A DNA stretch of 50,078 nt from CAZTYW01 sp964617695 (GTDB lineage: Bacteria > Chloroflexota > Dehalococcoidia > UBA2247 > RBG-13-53-26): NCBI GenBank assembly GCA_964617695.1, contig CAZTYW010000007.1, positions 1 through 50,078 on the forward strand, written 5' to 3'. Position numbers and translations under genes: made by a program. This document shows, in pieces, positions 33,371 through 42,171 of the stretch. The notes under the pieces are model-generated. The model was not told the DNA's origin and searched no databases. It saw only the letters and a program-made list of their open reading frames with translations. The stretch's first letter is position 1, and every line of letters begins with the position of its first letter.

Positions 33371-34288
33371 TCAGGCGCTTTCCGTCAGGTCGGCAAGGTG
33401 GAACACCTTGTCAGGATGCCACAACCCTTCGTCAACTTGACGTAGCACTGCCAGGAAACGGCCATCAGAAGAGTAGGCCCGGCATCGAACGGGCGCCTGC
33501 CCCCGCACAGCCGTGACCTCAAGAGAAATGGTGCGACCGTTTCTTACCGCTGCCTCACTTGCCTCACTGAGTATAACTGCCTGCCAGCCGAGGAGTACCT
33601 CGTCGACGGCGTAGATGTAGCGCTGCCAGTGCCCGCAGCGGAAAGCATCTTCAACGGCATGCAACGGCGTGGCCTGACTGATGTGAAAGGGCTCGCTCTT
33701 GAGGCGCACGAGCTTTCTGAGGAAAGCGCCACTTCCCAGCGCAATCCCCAGATCGTGGGCCAGAGAGCGGATGTACGTGCCTCCACCGCACTCCACCTCA
33801 ACGGTGACAACCGGAGGCTGCCACCTGAGAAGCTCCAGGCGCAGGATCTGCACCTGTCTGGGCTTCCTCGGCACCTCTATCCCCTGGCGGGCAAGCTGAT
33901 ACAGGCGCTGTCCCTTGTACTTCAGAGCACTGTACATGGGGGGGACCTGCTCTACGGAGCCGCAAAAGGACAGTAGCAGACGTCGTATCTGCTCTTCGGT
34001 GACGCGCGATGCATCGCCGATCTGGACTACCCTGCCACTGGCATCATAGGTATCGGTGGCTGCGCCAAGTTCAATCTCCGCCTGGTAGGTCTTCCCCGCC
34101 CTTGTCAGGAACTCGATCGCCCTCGTAGCCTGCCCGAAGCATATGACCAGCACTCCAGTAGCTTCGGGATCAAGGGTACCGGCGTGGCCTACCCGTGGCC
34201 CACCACTTAGGCGTCGGAGCAAGGAGACTACAGAGAAGGAGGTTCGGCCCGCTGGCTTGAGGACATTCAGGATACCATCAACACTCAC
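33371..34288 (-). CDS. truB: tRNA pseudouridine-55 synthase TruB
   Basis: 305-aa enzyme making pseudouridine at position 55 of tRNA. The catalytic Asp lies in GHAGTLDPEATGVL, and GILNVLKPAGRTS, MYSALKYKGQRLY and GGGTYIRSLAHDLG are all typical. The start is a GTG that overlaps the end of rbfA by 11 nt. It is the last gene of the nusA operon. Confidence 0.95.
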   Translation of the reverse strand: MSVDGILNVLKPAGRTSFSVVSLLRRLSGGPRVGHAGTLDPEATGVLVICFGQATRAIEFLTRAGKTYQAEIELGAATDTYDASGRVVQIGDASRVTEEQIRRLLLSFCGSVEQVPPMYSALKYKGQRLYQLARQGIEVPRKPRQVQILRLELLRWQPPVVTVEVECGGGTYIRSLAHDLGIALGSGAFLRKLVRLKSEPFHISQATPLHAVEDAFRCGHWQRYIYAVDEVLLGWQAVILSEASEAAVRNGRTISLEVTAVRGQAPVRCRAYSSDGRFLAVLRQVDEGLWHPDKVFHLADLTESA

Positions 34289-34652
34289 TTGGTCCGTTTT
34301 CTCCGGACTCGGCGGCCGCCACCTGGTTGATTAGCTGAAGGATCTCGGCCCCTTTGTTCAGGGAGTGATCGTAGTGAAAGCTGAGCGCAGGGCAGTGACG
34401 CAGTCTGAGCCGGCCGCTTATCTCCTTGCGGAGGAAACCCGAGGCGGCCGTCAGGACTTCGAGGATCTCCTTTTCCTGCTCTTCAGTGCCGATAATGCTG
34501 ACAAACACTTTGGCGTGCCTCAGGTCGGGAGAAGTTGAGACCTGGGTCACCGTAACAAAGCCACCCAACCGCGGGTCCTTTGCCTGGCGCTGCAGCAACT
34601 CGCTGATCTCCTGGCGGATAAGGTTGTTCACCCTCTCAATTCGCCGACTCAT
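34278..34652 (-). CDS. rbfA: Ribosome-binding factor A
   Basis: 124-aa 30S maturation factor with the small KH-like fold. RRIERVNNLIRQEISELLQ and GFVTVTQVSTSPDLRHAKVFVS are the family hallmarks. I chose the ATG at 34652, inside the end of infB (17-nt overlap); the longer frame upstream is out-of-frame infB sequence. The last ~20 residues are variable. Confidence 0.93.
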   Translation of the reverse strand: MSRRIERVNNLIRQEISELLQRQAKDPRLGGFVTVTQVSTSPDLRHAKVFVSIIGTEEQEKEILEVLTAASGFLRKEISGRLRLRHCPALSFHYDHSLNKGAEILQLINQVAAAESGENGPSEC

Positions 34653-36435
34653 CGACCCTCTCCATCCGGTACGCTTCGATTGTGTCGCCCTCCTCAAACT
34701 CGTTGAACCCCTCCAGCCCCACCCCACACTCGAAGCCTTTCGCCACGTCTTTGACGTCGTCCTTGAAGCGCCTCAGGCTGATAACCTTGCCTTCGTATAC
34801 AATCTGCTCACCCCGCAGTACCCTGACCAGGCTGTCTCGTTTCAACTTCCCGTCGGTGACATAGACGCCAGCCGCCTTACCCAGCTTGCTGGCGGTGAAA
34901 ACAGCCCTGACTTCCGCATGCCCCTCGACAACCTCAGCGTACGAGGGCTCCTTCATACCCTTGACCGCCCTCTCTATGTCGCCCAGCAGGTCATAGATTA
35001 TGCTGTAAGAACGGATGCCCACCCCCTCTGATTCGGCCAGGCGGCGTGCACCCAGGGTGGGTGCAGTGTCGAAGCCAACAACAATCCCCTTGGATGCCAG
35101 AGCCAGCATTACGTCACTTTCGGTAATCTCGCCACTGCCGGAGTGAATGATGTTCACTTTGACTTCCTCTGTCTGAAGCCGTTCCACAGAGTCCTTTATC
35201 GGCTCGATGCTGCCCTGGACACCGGTCTTGAGGACGAGGTTAAGCTCCTTTATCCCCCCCTCCCGGACTTCCCCCAGCAGCATGTCCAGAGTGATGGTCC
35301 TGGAAGGCCGGAGCGACTTGAGTTGCTGCTGTTGCTGTCGCTCCTGCGCCAGGGCCCGCGCCTCCCGGTCACTGCTGACCACAGCGAAGGTGTCGCCTGC
35401 CTGAGGCACACCACCCAAGCCCAGGACCTTGACAGCAGCGGCCGGTTCCGCCCGCTTGATCCGCTTGCCAGCATCATTGAACATGGCTTTCACTTTGCCC
35501 CAGTCAGCACCAACAACCACCGGATCCCCTAGCTTCAGGCTGCCGTTCTGTACCAGCAGCGTGGCCAGGGCCCCCTTGGTCTTGTCCAGTCCAGCCTCTA
35601 TGACTACACCATCGGCTGGGACATTGGGGTCGGCCTGCAGTTCCAGCAGCTCGGCAACGACCAGGATGTTCTCAAGCAACTCGGAAACACCTATCTTGGC
35701 TTTGGCGGAGACGGGGACGCAAATAGTATCCCCACCCCACTCCTCGATAACCAGACCCTCTTCAGCAAGCTGCTGCTTGACTCGGTCGAGGTTGACATCA
35801 GGCTTATCAATCTTGTTCAGCGCCACAACAATCGGCACCCCGGCGGCGCGAGCGTGGGCAATGGCCTCTCTGGTCTGCGGCATGACCCCGTCATCGGCAG
35901 CTACCACGAGCACAGCAATGTCTGTCGCCTTTGCACCCCTGGCACGCATAGCTGTGAAGGCCTCGTGGCCCGGAGTGTCCAGAAACGTTATCTTCTTGCC
36001 GTCTACCTCAGCCTGGTAGGCGCCAATGTGCTGTGTAATGCCCCCAGCTTCGGTATCAACCACATTTGTCTGCCGGATGGCATCCAACAGCTTGGTCTTG
36101 CCATGGTCGATGTGGCCCATGACGGTAATCACGGGTGGACGGGGTTGAAGCTCCCCTGCCTCCGCCTCGCCCCTGACAACGGCGGTAGGTTCCGGAGTCG
36201 ACTTGGCTACAGCCTCGAAACCGAACTCCTCGGCAACCACCGACGCAGAATCATAATCGATGGTCTGGTTAAGAGCCGCGATAACCCCGTTCTGCATCAG
36301 GTGCTTGATCACTTCAACGCCGCTGATCCCCAGCACATCGGCCAGTTGCTGCACCGTCAGCAGGCGCGGAATCTCAACCCGCCGTTCCGCCTTGGATGAC
36401 GATCCTGCTTCCTTGCTGCCTTTTGCCACTTTCAC
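34636..36435 (-). CDS. infB: Translation initiation factor IF-2, short form
   Basis: 599-aa initiator-tRNA-binding GTPase. The N-domain is brief (residues 1-95), with the LTVQQLADVLGISGVEVIKHLM motif. The G domain has GHIDHGKT (107-114), DTPGH (153-157) and NKID (207-210), followed by complete EF-Tu-like and C-terminal domains. The length is near the short Gram-positive-like forms. The GTG start overlaps the ylxR stop. It is followed by rbfA. Confidence 0.96.
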   Translation of the reverse strand: MKVAKGSKEAGSSSKAERRVEIPRLLTVQQLADVLGISGVEVIKHLMQNGVIAALNQTIDYDSASVVAEEFGFEAVAKSTPEPTAVVRGEAEAGELQPRPPVITVMGHIDHGKTKLLDAIRQTNVVDTEAGGITQHIGAYQAEVDGKKITFLDTPGHEAFTAMRARGAKATDIAVLVVAADDGVMPQTREAIAHARAAGVPIVVALNKIDKPDVNLDRVKQQLAEEGLVIEEWGGDTICVPVSAKAKIGVSELLENILVVAELLELQADPNVPADGVVIEAGLDKTKGALATLLVQNGSLKLGDPVVVGADWGKVKAMFNDAGKRIKRAEPAAAVKVLGLGGVPQAGDTFAVVSSDREARALAQERQQQQQLKSLRPSRTITLDMLLGEVREGGIKELNLVLKTGVQGSIEPIKDSVERLQTEEVKVNIIHSGSGEITESDVMLALASKGIVVGFDTAPTLGARRLAESEGVGIRSYSIIYDLLGDIERAVKGMKEPSYAEVVEGHAEVRAVFTASKLGKAAGVYVTDGKLKRDSLVRVLRGEQIVYEGKVISLRRFKDDVKDVAKGFECGVGLEGFNEFEEGDTIEAYRMERVDESAN

Positions 36436-36767
36436 TCCGCAGCCTGAGAGGAGGTGTTGCCCATGTCATCATAGCAGAGCGTCTTGCCAACCTCCAACAA
36501 TTCGGCCCAGTTGCTGTCGCCTATTGTACCGCGCAGCGCCCGCTCGAGCCTGGCTTTCTTCAGTCCTTTCTGCCAACAATCCGCCGAGTAACACAGGTAG
36601 GCCCCTCGCCCCGGCTTCTTTCCCGACGGATCCACCTCAACCGCTCCACCACCGGTATGGACTACGCGGATCAGCTCACGTTTCCGCTTCACCTCACGGC
36701 AAGAAACACACGTCCGCCGAGGAATGTGCCTGATTGGCTGTAACTGGCCCGTGCTACTCGCCTTCAT
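36432..36767 (-). CDS. ylxR: YlxR-family RNA-binding protein
   Basis: 111-aa DUF448/YlxR protein. The family signature RTCVSCREVKRKRELIR and GRGAYLC are clear, and a basic helix (KGLKKARLERALRG) follows. I chose the ATG at 36767, after GGTGATG; an ATG at 36773 is also possible. Both overlap the end of nusA (stop at 36754). The C-terminal tail of about 25 residues is variable. Genes of this family sit between nusA and infB in many bacteria. Confidence 0.88.
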   Translation of the reverse strand: MKASSTGQLQPIRHIPRRTCVSCREVKRKRELIRVVHTGGGAVEVDPSGKKPGRGAYLCYSADCWQKGLKKARLERALRGTIGDSNWAELLEVGKTLCYDDMGNTSSQAAE

Positions 36768-38346
36768 CTTCATCACCAGCCGCATCCCCCGTCGCCTTGC
36801 CTGCCAGGTCGAAGTCGTCGCCAAGTCCATCGTCCAGGTCGAGGTCCTCATCCGACACGCGCTGGCGCCGGGCTGCCTTCTTCGCCTTGGGCTTCGCCGG
36901 TGCCAGTTCGTCCTTCGCAGCAGCCGTCTTTCTCCCCCTCTTGACCTTGGGTTCCGCCTTGGGCGCCGGAGCCGGGCCACCAAAACGGCTTTGAATCTTC
37001 TCAGTGGCCGCCTCTATTTCGGACAGTATCTCTTCAACCGTGAAGGTCTTAGCAGGTTCTTCAGCTTCTGCCGCGATTTCAGCCTCCGTTACCAGCTCCT
37101 CCAACGCGGCCACCTCTTCAACAGCCGCAACCGCTTCTTCAGCCACGGGCTCTGCGGCGGCTGCCACTTCGGGTTCGGCCTCCGCTATTACTTCCGCCGC
37201 TTCGCTGGGGACTGCTTCCTCAACAGCCTCAGCCACGGCCTCCGCCGCCAACTCAGGTGCCGGCTCTTCAACGGCCACTTCCTCCGTCACCGCCGGAGCA
37301 GCCTCCGCGGCTTCGATCATGGACACGCTCTTGATGTCAATGCGCCACCCAGTCAATCTGGCAGCCAGCCGGGCGTTCTGCCCTCCTTTCCCGATGGCCA
37401 GAGACAGTTGCTTGTCGGGAACAATCACGCTGGCGCCCTTCTCCTCCTCATTTATCTCCACTCTCACCGCCGCTGCAGGGCTGAGAGCACTGGCAATGAA
37501 GACGGCGGGATCGGAATGCCACTGAATTACGTCCATCTTCTCGCCGTTGAGTTCTTTGATGATATTCTGAATTCTGATACTGCGAAGGCCCAGACAGCAC
37601 CCAACCGCATCCACACCTTCCTGCCGAGACACAACGGCAACTTTGCTTCGATAGCCGGGTTCACGGGCGAGGGCCTTGACTTCCACCGTGCCGTTGTGGA
37701 TCTCGGGCACCTCCAGTTCGAAGAGGCGGCGCAGCAGATTGTGATGCGTTCGTGACACAATCAACTGAGTGCCTCTGGTACCTCGCAGCACCTTCAACAG
37801 GTACAGCTTGAGCCTCTGCCCTATCCGGTAGTGTTCCGTACTCACCTGTTCGGCTACAGGCAGTATTGCCTCAGCCCGGCCTATGTCAACAATGACCTGC
37901 CTGGGGTCAACAATATGCACAACGCCACTGACGATGTCGCCTTCCTTGTCCGCATACTCACCGAAGATGGCGTCGCGTTCTGCCTCGCGCAACCGCTGTA
38001 GTATCACCTGTTTCGCTGTCTGAGCGGCAATGCGTCCGGCATTGGCCGGGGTGAACTCCACATCAATCACGTCCCCAGCCTGAGCATCTGGCCTGATCTT
38101 TCTGGCCTGGGCCACCGACAGCTCCCGGCGCCGGTCGCTGGTCCTCTTGACCACATCCATTCGGGCATACACCTTGACCTCACCCGTCTGCGGTGAGATC
38201 CTGACCGAGATTTCCTGATCTGGCGCAAAGCTGGTCTTCTTGAATATGGGAACCAGCGCTGACTCCAGCGTCCTGAGGATAACTTCCTTCGGGAGATTCC
38301 TCTCAGCGGCCAGCTGCGTGAGAGCGATAACAAAATCAGTCTTCAT
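36754..38346 (-). CDS. nusA: Transcription factor NusA with acidic Ala/Glu tail
   Basis: 530-aa transcription elongation and termination factor. The N-terminal polymerase-binding domain (residues 1-125), S1 and two KH domains are present; the first KH loop reads CCLGLRSIRIQNI, with Ser where many NusA have Gly. From about residue 350 the sequence becomes a ~110-residue Ala/Glu/Val-rich tract and then a Lys-rich end. The tract may be disordered. I chose the ATG at 38346 (MKTDFVIAL), the usual NusA N-terminus. RimP is not encoded upstream. Confidence 0.95.
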   Translation of the reverse strand: MKTDFVIALTQLAAERNLPKEVILRTLESALVPIFKKTSFAPDQEISVRISPQTGEVKVYARMDVVKRTSDRRRELSVAQARKIRPDAQAGDVIDVEFTPANAGRIAAQTAKQVILQRLREAERDAIFGEYADKEGDIVSGVVHIVDPRQVIVDIGRAEAILPVAEQVSTEHYRIGQRLKLYLLKVLRGTRGTQLIVSRTHHNLLRRLFELEVPEIHNGTVEVKALAREPGYRSKVAVVSRQEGVDAVGCCLGLRSIRIQNIIKELNGEKMDVIQWHSDPAVFIASALSPAAAVRVEINEEEKGASVIVPDKQLSLAIGKGGQNARLAARLTGWRIDIKSVSMIEAAEAAPAVTEEVAVEEPAPELAAEAVAEAVEEAVPSEAAEVIAEAEPEVAAAAEPVAEEAVAAVEEVAALEELVTEAEIAAEAEEPAKTFTVEEILSEIEAATEKIQSRFGGPAPAPKAEPKVKRGRKTAAAKDELAPAKPKAKKAARRQRVSDEDLDLDDGLGDDFDLAGKATGDAAGDEDEGE

Positions 38347-38380
38347 CTCCGGACAAGCCTCCCCTCCTACGCCTCCTGTA

Positions 38381-38417
38381 ACAAAAGAAGTGGGGGCTAC
38401 CCACTTCACACAGAAGT
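38381..38417 (-). promoter_or_regulatory. Attenuator-like terminator with competing hairpin in nusA leader
   Basis: On the transcript strand GAAGTGGG (38407-38400), a 5-nt loop and CCCACTTC (38394-38387) form a perfect 8-bp stem followed by TTTT, the form of an intrinsic terminator. An earlier ACTTC (38417-38413) can pair with the GAAGT of the terminator's 5' arm (38407-38403), a mutually exclusive 5-bp hairpin. This is the shape of a terminator/antiterminator switch between the promoter and nusA. The alternative is a plain terminator for uvrC. Confidence 0.55.
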
Positions 38418-38430
38418 CAGTGTCAGGGCT

Positions 38431-38459
38431 AATATAGCACAAGGGGTGCAAAAAAGCAA
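38431..38459 (-). promoter_or_regulatory. Promoter for the nusA operon
   Basis: Minus-strand TTGCTT (38454-38459), 17-bp spacer, TATATT (38431-38436). The start near 38424 lies just upstream of the attenuator-like hairpin and ~78 nt before the nusA ATG. Confidence 0.5.
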
Positions 38460-38522
38460 GGGTGCAAAGAAACCCGGGAGGCCTTTTTTCAGGCTGTTTT
38501 CAGGCCCAGACAATCCACGCTG

Positions 38523-38553
38523 AGAAGATATATCGTAATGATACTTATCTTCT
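38523..38553 (-). repeat. Inverted repeat at the uvrC 3' end
   Basis: AGAAGATA/TATCTTCT (8 bp) encloses TATC/GATA (4 bp) with a 2-nt bulge and a 5-nt loop, beginning inside the uvrC stop codon. No T-run follows on the minus strand, so it is more likely an mRNA 3'-end stabiliser than a full terminator. Confidence 0.45.
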
Positions 38554-40369
38554 AAATATACTGTTTGACCCTCTCCGCCACCGACCTGGTCATCCCGTCC
38601 AACGACGCCAGCTCTTCCACCGATGAATCTCTGATTCTCCTGATCGAGCCAAAAGCCTTCAGCAGCACCCGCTTCCGCTTGGCTCCCACCCCAGGGACGG
38701 CATCGAGGGGCGAGGCCAGCGTGCCCCGCTGGTGCACCTTGTGGTGGTAACCCAGAGCGAAACGGTGCGCCTCATCCCTCAGCCTCTGGACCAGATACAG
38801 CGCGGCCGAATCACGACGAAGCATCACCGGGTCCGGCACCTGCGGCAGGAATATGGCCTCGTTCTCTTTGGCAATGCTGGCACAGTGGACACGATCCAGG
38901 CCACTCTCCTTCATGACCTCCAGACCCGCGCTTAGCTGCCCCCTGCCGCCGTCGATCAGGACCAGGTCAGGCACCGACCACGCATCTCCCTCGGGCTCTC
39001 TGGCGCTCCTCTTGAAGCGCCGCCTGAGCACCTCCCGAATCATGGCATAGTCGTCGGCACCGGCCACCGACTTGATCCTGAACCGCCTGTAGTGGGACTT
39101 CCTCGGCTGTCCACCTTCGAAGACGACCATGCTTCCAACGGCGTAGGCCCCCTGTATGTTCGAGATGTCGTAACATTCGACCCGCTGTGGAAGGCAGGTC
39201 AACGAAAGCTCCTCCTTCAGCTCCTTCAGTGCGTTGGCCACGACCTCAGGCTCAGCCAGCAGCTTGATCCTCATCTGTTCCAGACCCTGCCGCGCATTCT
39301 CTGCCACCATGTCCACCAGCTCCTTCTTCACACCCCGTCGCGGCACCCGTACCGCGACCCTGCCACCCCTCCTGCTCTGCAACCACCCCTCGACAAGAGA
39401 CGTCTCCTGCACGGGATGCTGGAGCAGTATCTGGCGCGGGATATGGGGAGCAGAACTGTAGAACTGCTTCACGAAGCTGGTCATTACCTGAGAAGGGTCT
39501 TCGCCATGCGTTCCTGCCAGCATGAAGTTCTCCCTGCCCAGCAGCTTCCCATTCCGTATCACGAAGACCAACACGTAGGCCTGCTCCCGGGCCTGGGCGA
39601 AAGCAATCACGTCCACTTCCCCTTCTGCTGAAGCGATCTTCTGCCTCTCGATCACCTTCTCCACGCCGCCGATCTGGTCGCGAATCAGGGCGGCCTTCTC
39701 AAACTCCAGGTCCTTAGCTGCTGCGGCCATCTTCCGGCGCAGTTCCCGCACTACCACCTCCTGTTTCCCCTCAAGGAAAAGGACGACCTGGTCTATCACC
39801 TGCCGGTACTCATCTTTGCTCACCGCAGAAATGCACGGCCCCAGACAGCGGTGTATGTGGTGTTCCAGGCATGGTCGCGACTCTTTCCCCGTGATTGCCT
39901 TTTTGCAGCTGCGGAGGAGGAACAGCTTCCTCAGCAACGCCAGGGTCCTGCGGACTGATCCCGCGCTGGCAAAGGGCCCGAAGTACCTGGCACCGTCCTT
40001 CGCCAGGCGCCGGGTCATGAACACAGCAGGCCAGTCCTCGCCAATCCCTATCCTCAGGTAGGGATAGCTCTTGTCGTCCTTCATCCGGACGTTGTATCGC
40101 GGCCGATACTTCTTAATAAGATTGCATTCGAGCAGGATAGCCTCCTGTTCCGAATCGGTCACGAAGAACTCAAAGTCGGCTACCTGAGGCACCATCTTCT
40201 GCAGCTTGGCAGACAGATTGCCGGGCGGGCCGAAGTAGGTGCCAACGCGATGATACAGGCTGGCGGCTTTCCCCACGTAGAGTACGCTGTCCTCTTCGTC
40301 CTTCAGCATATACACCCCTGGCCTGGCCGGAAGTGCTCTCAGTTGCTGATGCAGCCGTTCGTGCGCCAT
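38552..40369 (-). CDS. uvrC: Excinuclease ABC subunit C
   Basis: 605-aa nuclease subunit of nucleotide-excision repair. The N-terminal GIY-YIG domain (PGVYMLKDEEDSVLYVGKA), the central UvrB-binding UVR region (KDLEFEKAALIRDQI), the RNase-H-like nuclease half (ECYDISNIQG, LVLIDGGRGQL) and C-terminal helix-hairpin-helix motifs (LDAVPGVGAKRKRVLL) are complete. The ATG has no Shine-Dalgarno sequence and lies ~10 nt from a -10 box, which suggests a leaderless mRNA. Confidence 0.96.
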   Translation of the reverse strand: MAHERLHQQLRALPARPGVYMLKDEEDSVLYVGKAASLYHRVGTYFGPPGNLSAKLQKMVPQVADFEFFVTDSEQEAILLECNLIKKYRPRYNVRMKDDKSYPYLRIGIGEDWPAVFMTRRLAKDGARYFGPFASAGSVRRTLALLRKLFLLRSCKKAITGKESRPCLEHHIHRCLGPCISAVSKDEYRQVIDQVVLFLEGKQEVVVRELRRKMAAAAKDLEFEKAALIRDQIGGVEKVIERQKIASAEGEVDVIAFAQAREQAYVLVFVIRNGKLLGRENFMLAGTHGEDPSQVMTSFVKQFYSSAPHIPRQILLQHPVQETSLVEGWLQSRRGGRVAVRVPRRGVKKELVDMVAENARQGLEQMRIKLLAEPEVVANALKELKEELSLTCLPQRVECYDISNIQGAYAVGSMVVFEGGQPRKSHYRRFRIKSVAGADDYAMIREVLRRRFKRSAREPEGDAWSVPDLVLIDGGRGQLSAGLEVMKESGLDRVHCASIAKENEAIFLPQVPDPVMLRRDSAALYLVQRLRDEAHRFALGYHHKVHQRGTLASPLDAVPGVGAKRKRVLLKAFGSIRRIRDSSVEELASLDGMTRSVAERVKQYI

Positions 40370-40379
40370 AGCTAAGAAG

Positions 40380-40388
40380 ATTCTACCA
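40380..40388 (-). promoter_or_regulatory. Extended -10 box for uvrC
   Basis: The minus strand reads TGGTAGAAT (extended -10, TAGAAT at 40380-40385). Only 10 nt separate it from the uvrC ATG, so the transcript would begin within about 4 nt of the start codon. Confidence 0.45.
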
Positions 40389-40403
40389 TTTTAGTCTCGA
40401 CTG

Positions 40404-40412
40404 TGTTACAAT
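40404..40412 (+). promoter_or_regulatory. Extended -10 box for the xer-like gene
   Basis: TGTTACAAT, an extended -10 with TACAAT at 40407-40412, about 40 nt before the ATG at 40453. No good -35 is visible. It faces the uvrC promoter. Confidence 0.35.
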
Positions 40413-40452
40413 ATTGCCGCCCTCACGACAAATTGCTCTTCAAAGGAGATTT

Positions 40453-41226
40453 ATGAGACAGGAAATCGAGGCATTCTTAGATTACCTGATCACAGCAAAG
40501 AAATTCTCCGAAAACACCGTTGCCGCTTATAGAAATGACCTTGTCCAGCTGGCAGAGTTTCTCCAAGAGAAGGGCGTCACCGAATGGTCAGAAGTAGACC
40601 GCCAGCTAATTCTAAGCTACCTCCTCGACCTGAGGCAGAGGGGCTATGCCCTAGCCACCGTAGCCCGCAAGACAGCCTCGGCCAAATCCCTGTTCAGATG
40701 CCTGGTGGACAAGGGAGTCATCCGAAACTCACCCACCGAGAATCTCGGTTCCCCTAGAGTCAAGAAATCGTTGCCACGTCCACTCACAGTGGCCCAGGTC
40801 AGACAGTTGCTGCTGCAGCCTGAGAACCACACCACACCTGAAGCGAAGCGGGACAAAGCAATGCTGGAGTTCCTCTATGCCACCGGCATACAGGTCCGCG
40901 AGTTGATGTCGCTGAACACGGAGGACGTTGATTTTCACGCCGACCGCGTTACATACCTGTTGTCGGGCTCAAAGAGGCGGAACGGCGCAGTCGATCGAGA
41001 CTCGGTCCCTTCCCTGCAGAAGTACCTGGAGGAAGCCCGCCCGCAGCTTGCCCGCGGCAAGGACGAAAAGGCCCTGTTCGTGAACAGGCTTGGAGAAAGG
41101 CTCACCAGGCAGGGATTCTGGCAGATCCTGAAAGGCTACGCCAGGGCGGCGAACCTTGGCAACCTCGTCACCCTCCGCGCCCTGCGTCACAGCTTCGCTG
41201 CCCACTCATCCAACCCAAAAGGCTGA
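40453..41226 (+). pseudogene. XerC/XerD-like tyrosine recombinase, truncated and degenerate
   Basis: 257-aa remnant of a tyrosine recombinase. The N-terminal core-binding domain (FLDYLITAKKFSENTVAAYRNDL) and most of the catalytic domain read well. However, the first catalytic Arg is Gln147 (GIQVRE for GLRVSE), the GKGxKER loop is altered to SGSKRRNG, the His of HxLRH is Arg242, and the frame stops after RHSFAAH, before the second catalytic His and the Tyr nucleophile (usual length ~295). I found no continuation in other frames downstream. An AAAGGAG site and -10 box remain. It is probably a recent pseudogene; an inactive regulator is the alternative. Confidence 0.75.
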
Positions 41227-41347
41227 CCTTTGTTCCGCATAACTCCATTGCCCGGCGCTTCCCACGGCGAATTGGCTTGCCCGCAGCCCGGCAGCCCGCC
41301 CGACACAAGCACAACCTGCCAAGTAACAGTGTTCAAAGGAGGACCCG

Positions 41348-42118
41348 ATGGGGCTTTTGTACGAGAAACGGGGAAAGATCGCCTACATCACCATTGACCG
41401 CCCTCGAGCTCTCAATTCCATTGACCCGCAGACATTTGGGGAACTCAGTCAGGCGCTGGTGGATTTCAGGGACGACAACGACGCCTGGGTCGCCATTGTC
41501 ACCGGCAGCGGCAGCCGGGCCTTCTGCGTTGGGGCCGACATAAAAGAGATGCTGCCCGTACTGGCTGAGATTCGAAACGAGTGGTGGCGGGTACCCCCGA
41601 CCCTGTTTCGCGGGCTGGAGCTGTGGAAGCCCACCATCGCCGCCATCAACGGCCACGCCCTCGGGGGCGGGCTGGAGCTGGCCCTCGGCTGCGACCTGAG
41701 GATCGCCTCCGAGGCTGCCACCTTTGGCTTCCCCGAAGTGACCCTGGGCATAATCCCAGGCTGGGGAGGGACTCAGAGGCTGGCCAGGGCCATACCCAGA
41801 GCCAGGGCCGCAGAGCTGATTTTCCTCGGCGAGCGCATCGACGCCCAGGAGGCCTTCCGCATAGGCCTGGTCAACAGGGTGGTCCCCCCCGATCAGCTCA
41901 TGCCCACCGCCGAGGAGTGGGCCCAGAGGCTGTGCGACATACCCCCCCTGGCGGTGAGGGCGGCAAAGGAGGCAATGTACAAGGGGCTCGAAATGACCCT
42001 CGAGGAGGGCCTGAGGCTTGAGACCAAGCTGATGGACTTCTGCGTTGCCACCGAAGACCATAAGGAGGCCAGAGAGGCTTTCCTGGAGAAGAGGAAAGCG
42101 GAACCCAAAGGCAAATAG
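41348..42118 (+). CDS. Enoyl-CoA hydratase (crotonase family)
   Basis: 256-aa enoyl-CoA hydratase, adding water across the double bond of enoyl-CoA in fatty-acid or butyrate-type pathways. Both catalytic glutamates are present, Glu110 (GHALGGGLELALGCD) and Glu130 (FGFPEVTLGIIPGWGG), 20 residues apart as in the rat enzyme. The oxyanion-hole segment CVGADIKEM is also seen. A GGAGGACCCG site precedes the ATG. It is followed 53 nt later by the hydroxyacyl-CoA dehydrogenase gene. Confidence 0.93.
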   Translation: MGLLYEKRGKIAYITIDRPRALNSIDPQTFGELSQALVDFRDDNDAWVAIVTGSGSRAFCVGADIKEMLPVLAEIRNEWWRVPPTLFRGLELWKPTIAAINGHALGGGLELALGCDLRIASEAATFGFPEVTLGIIPGWGGTQRLARAIPRARAAELIFLGERIDAQEAFRIGLVNRVVPPDQLMPTAEEWAQRLCDIPPLAVRAAKEAMYKGLEMTLEEGLRLETKLMDFCVATEDHKEAREAFLEKRKAEPKGK

Positions 42119-42171
42119 GGCCAAGCCTTCACGCAAGCTAAGAGAATTGCAGAACCGAGAAAGGAGTGACA

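Noticed and set aside
37000..37300. Low-complexity Ser/Ala-rich frame opposite the nusA tail
   Set aside because: It is only the complement of the Ala/Glu-rich C-terminal tract of NusA.
38462..38510. GGCCT/AGGCC inverted repeat as the uvrC terminator
   Set aside because: The stem is only 5 bp with a 17-nt loop, and no T-run follows on the uvrC strand.
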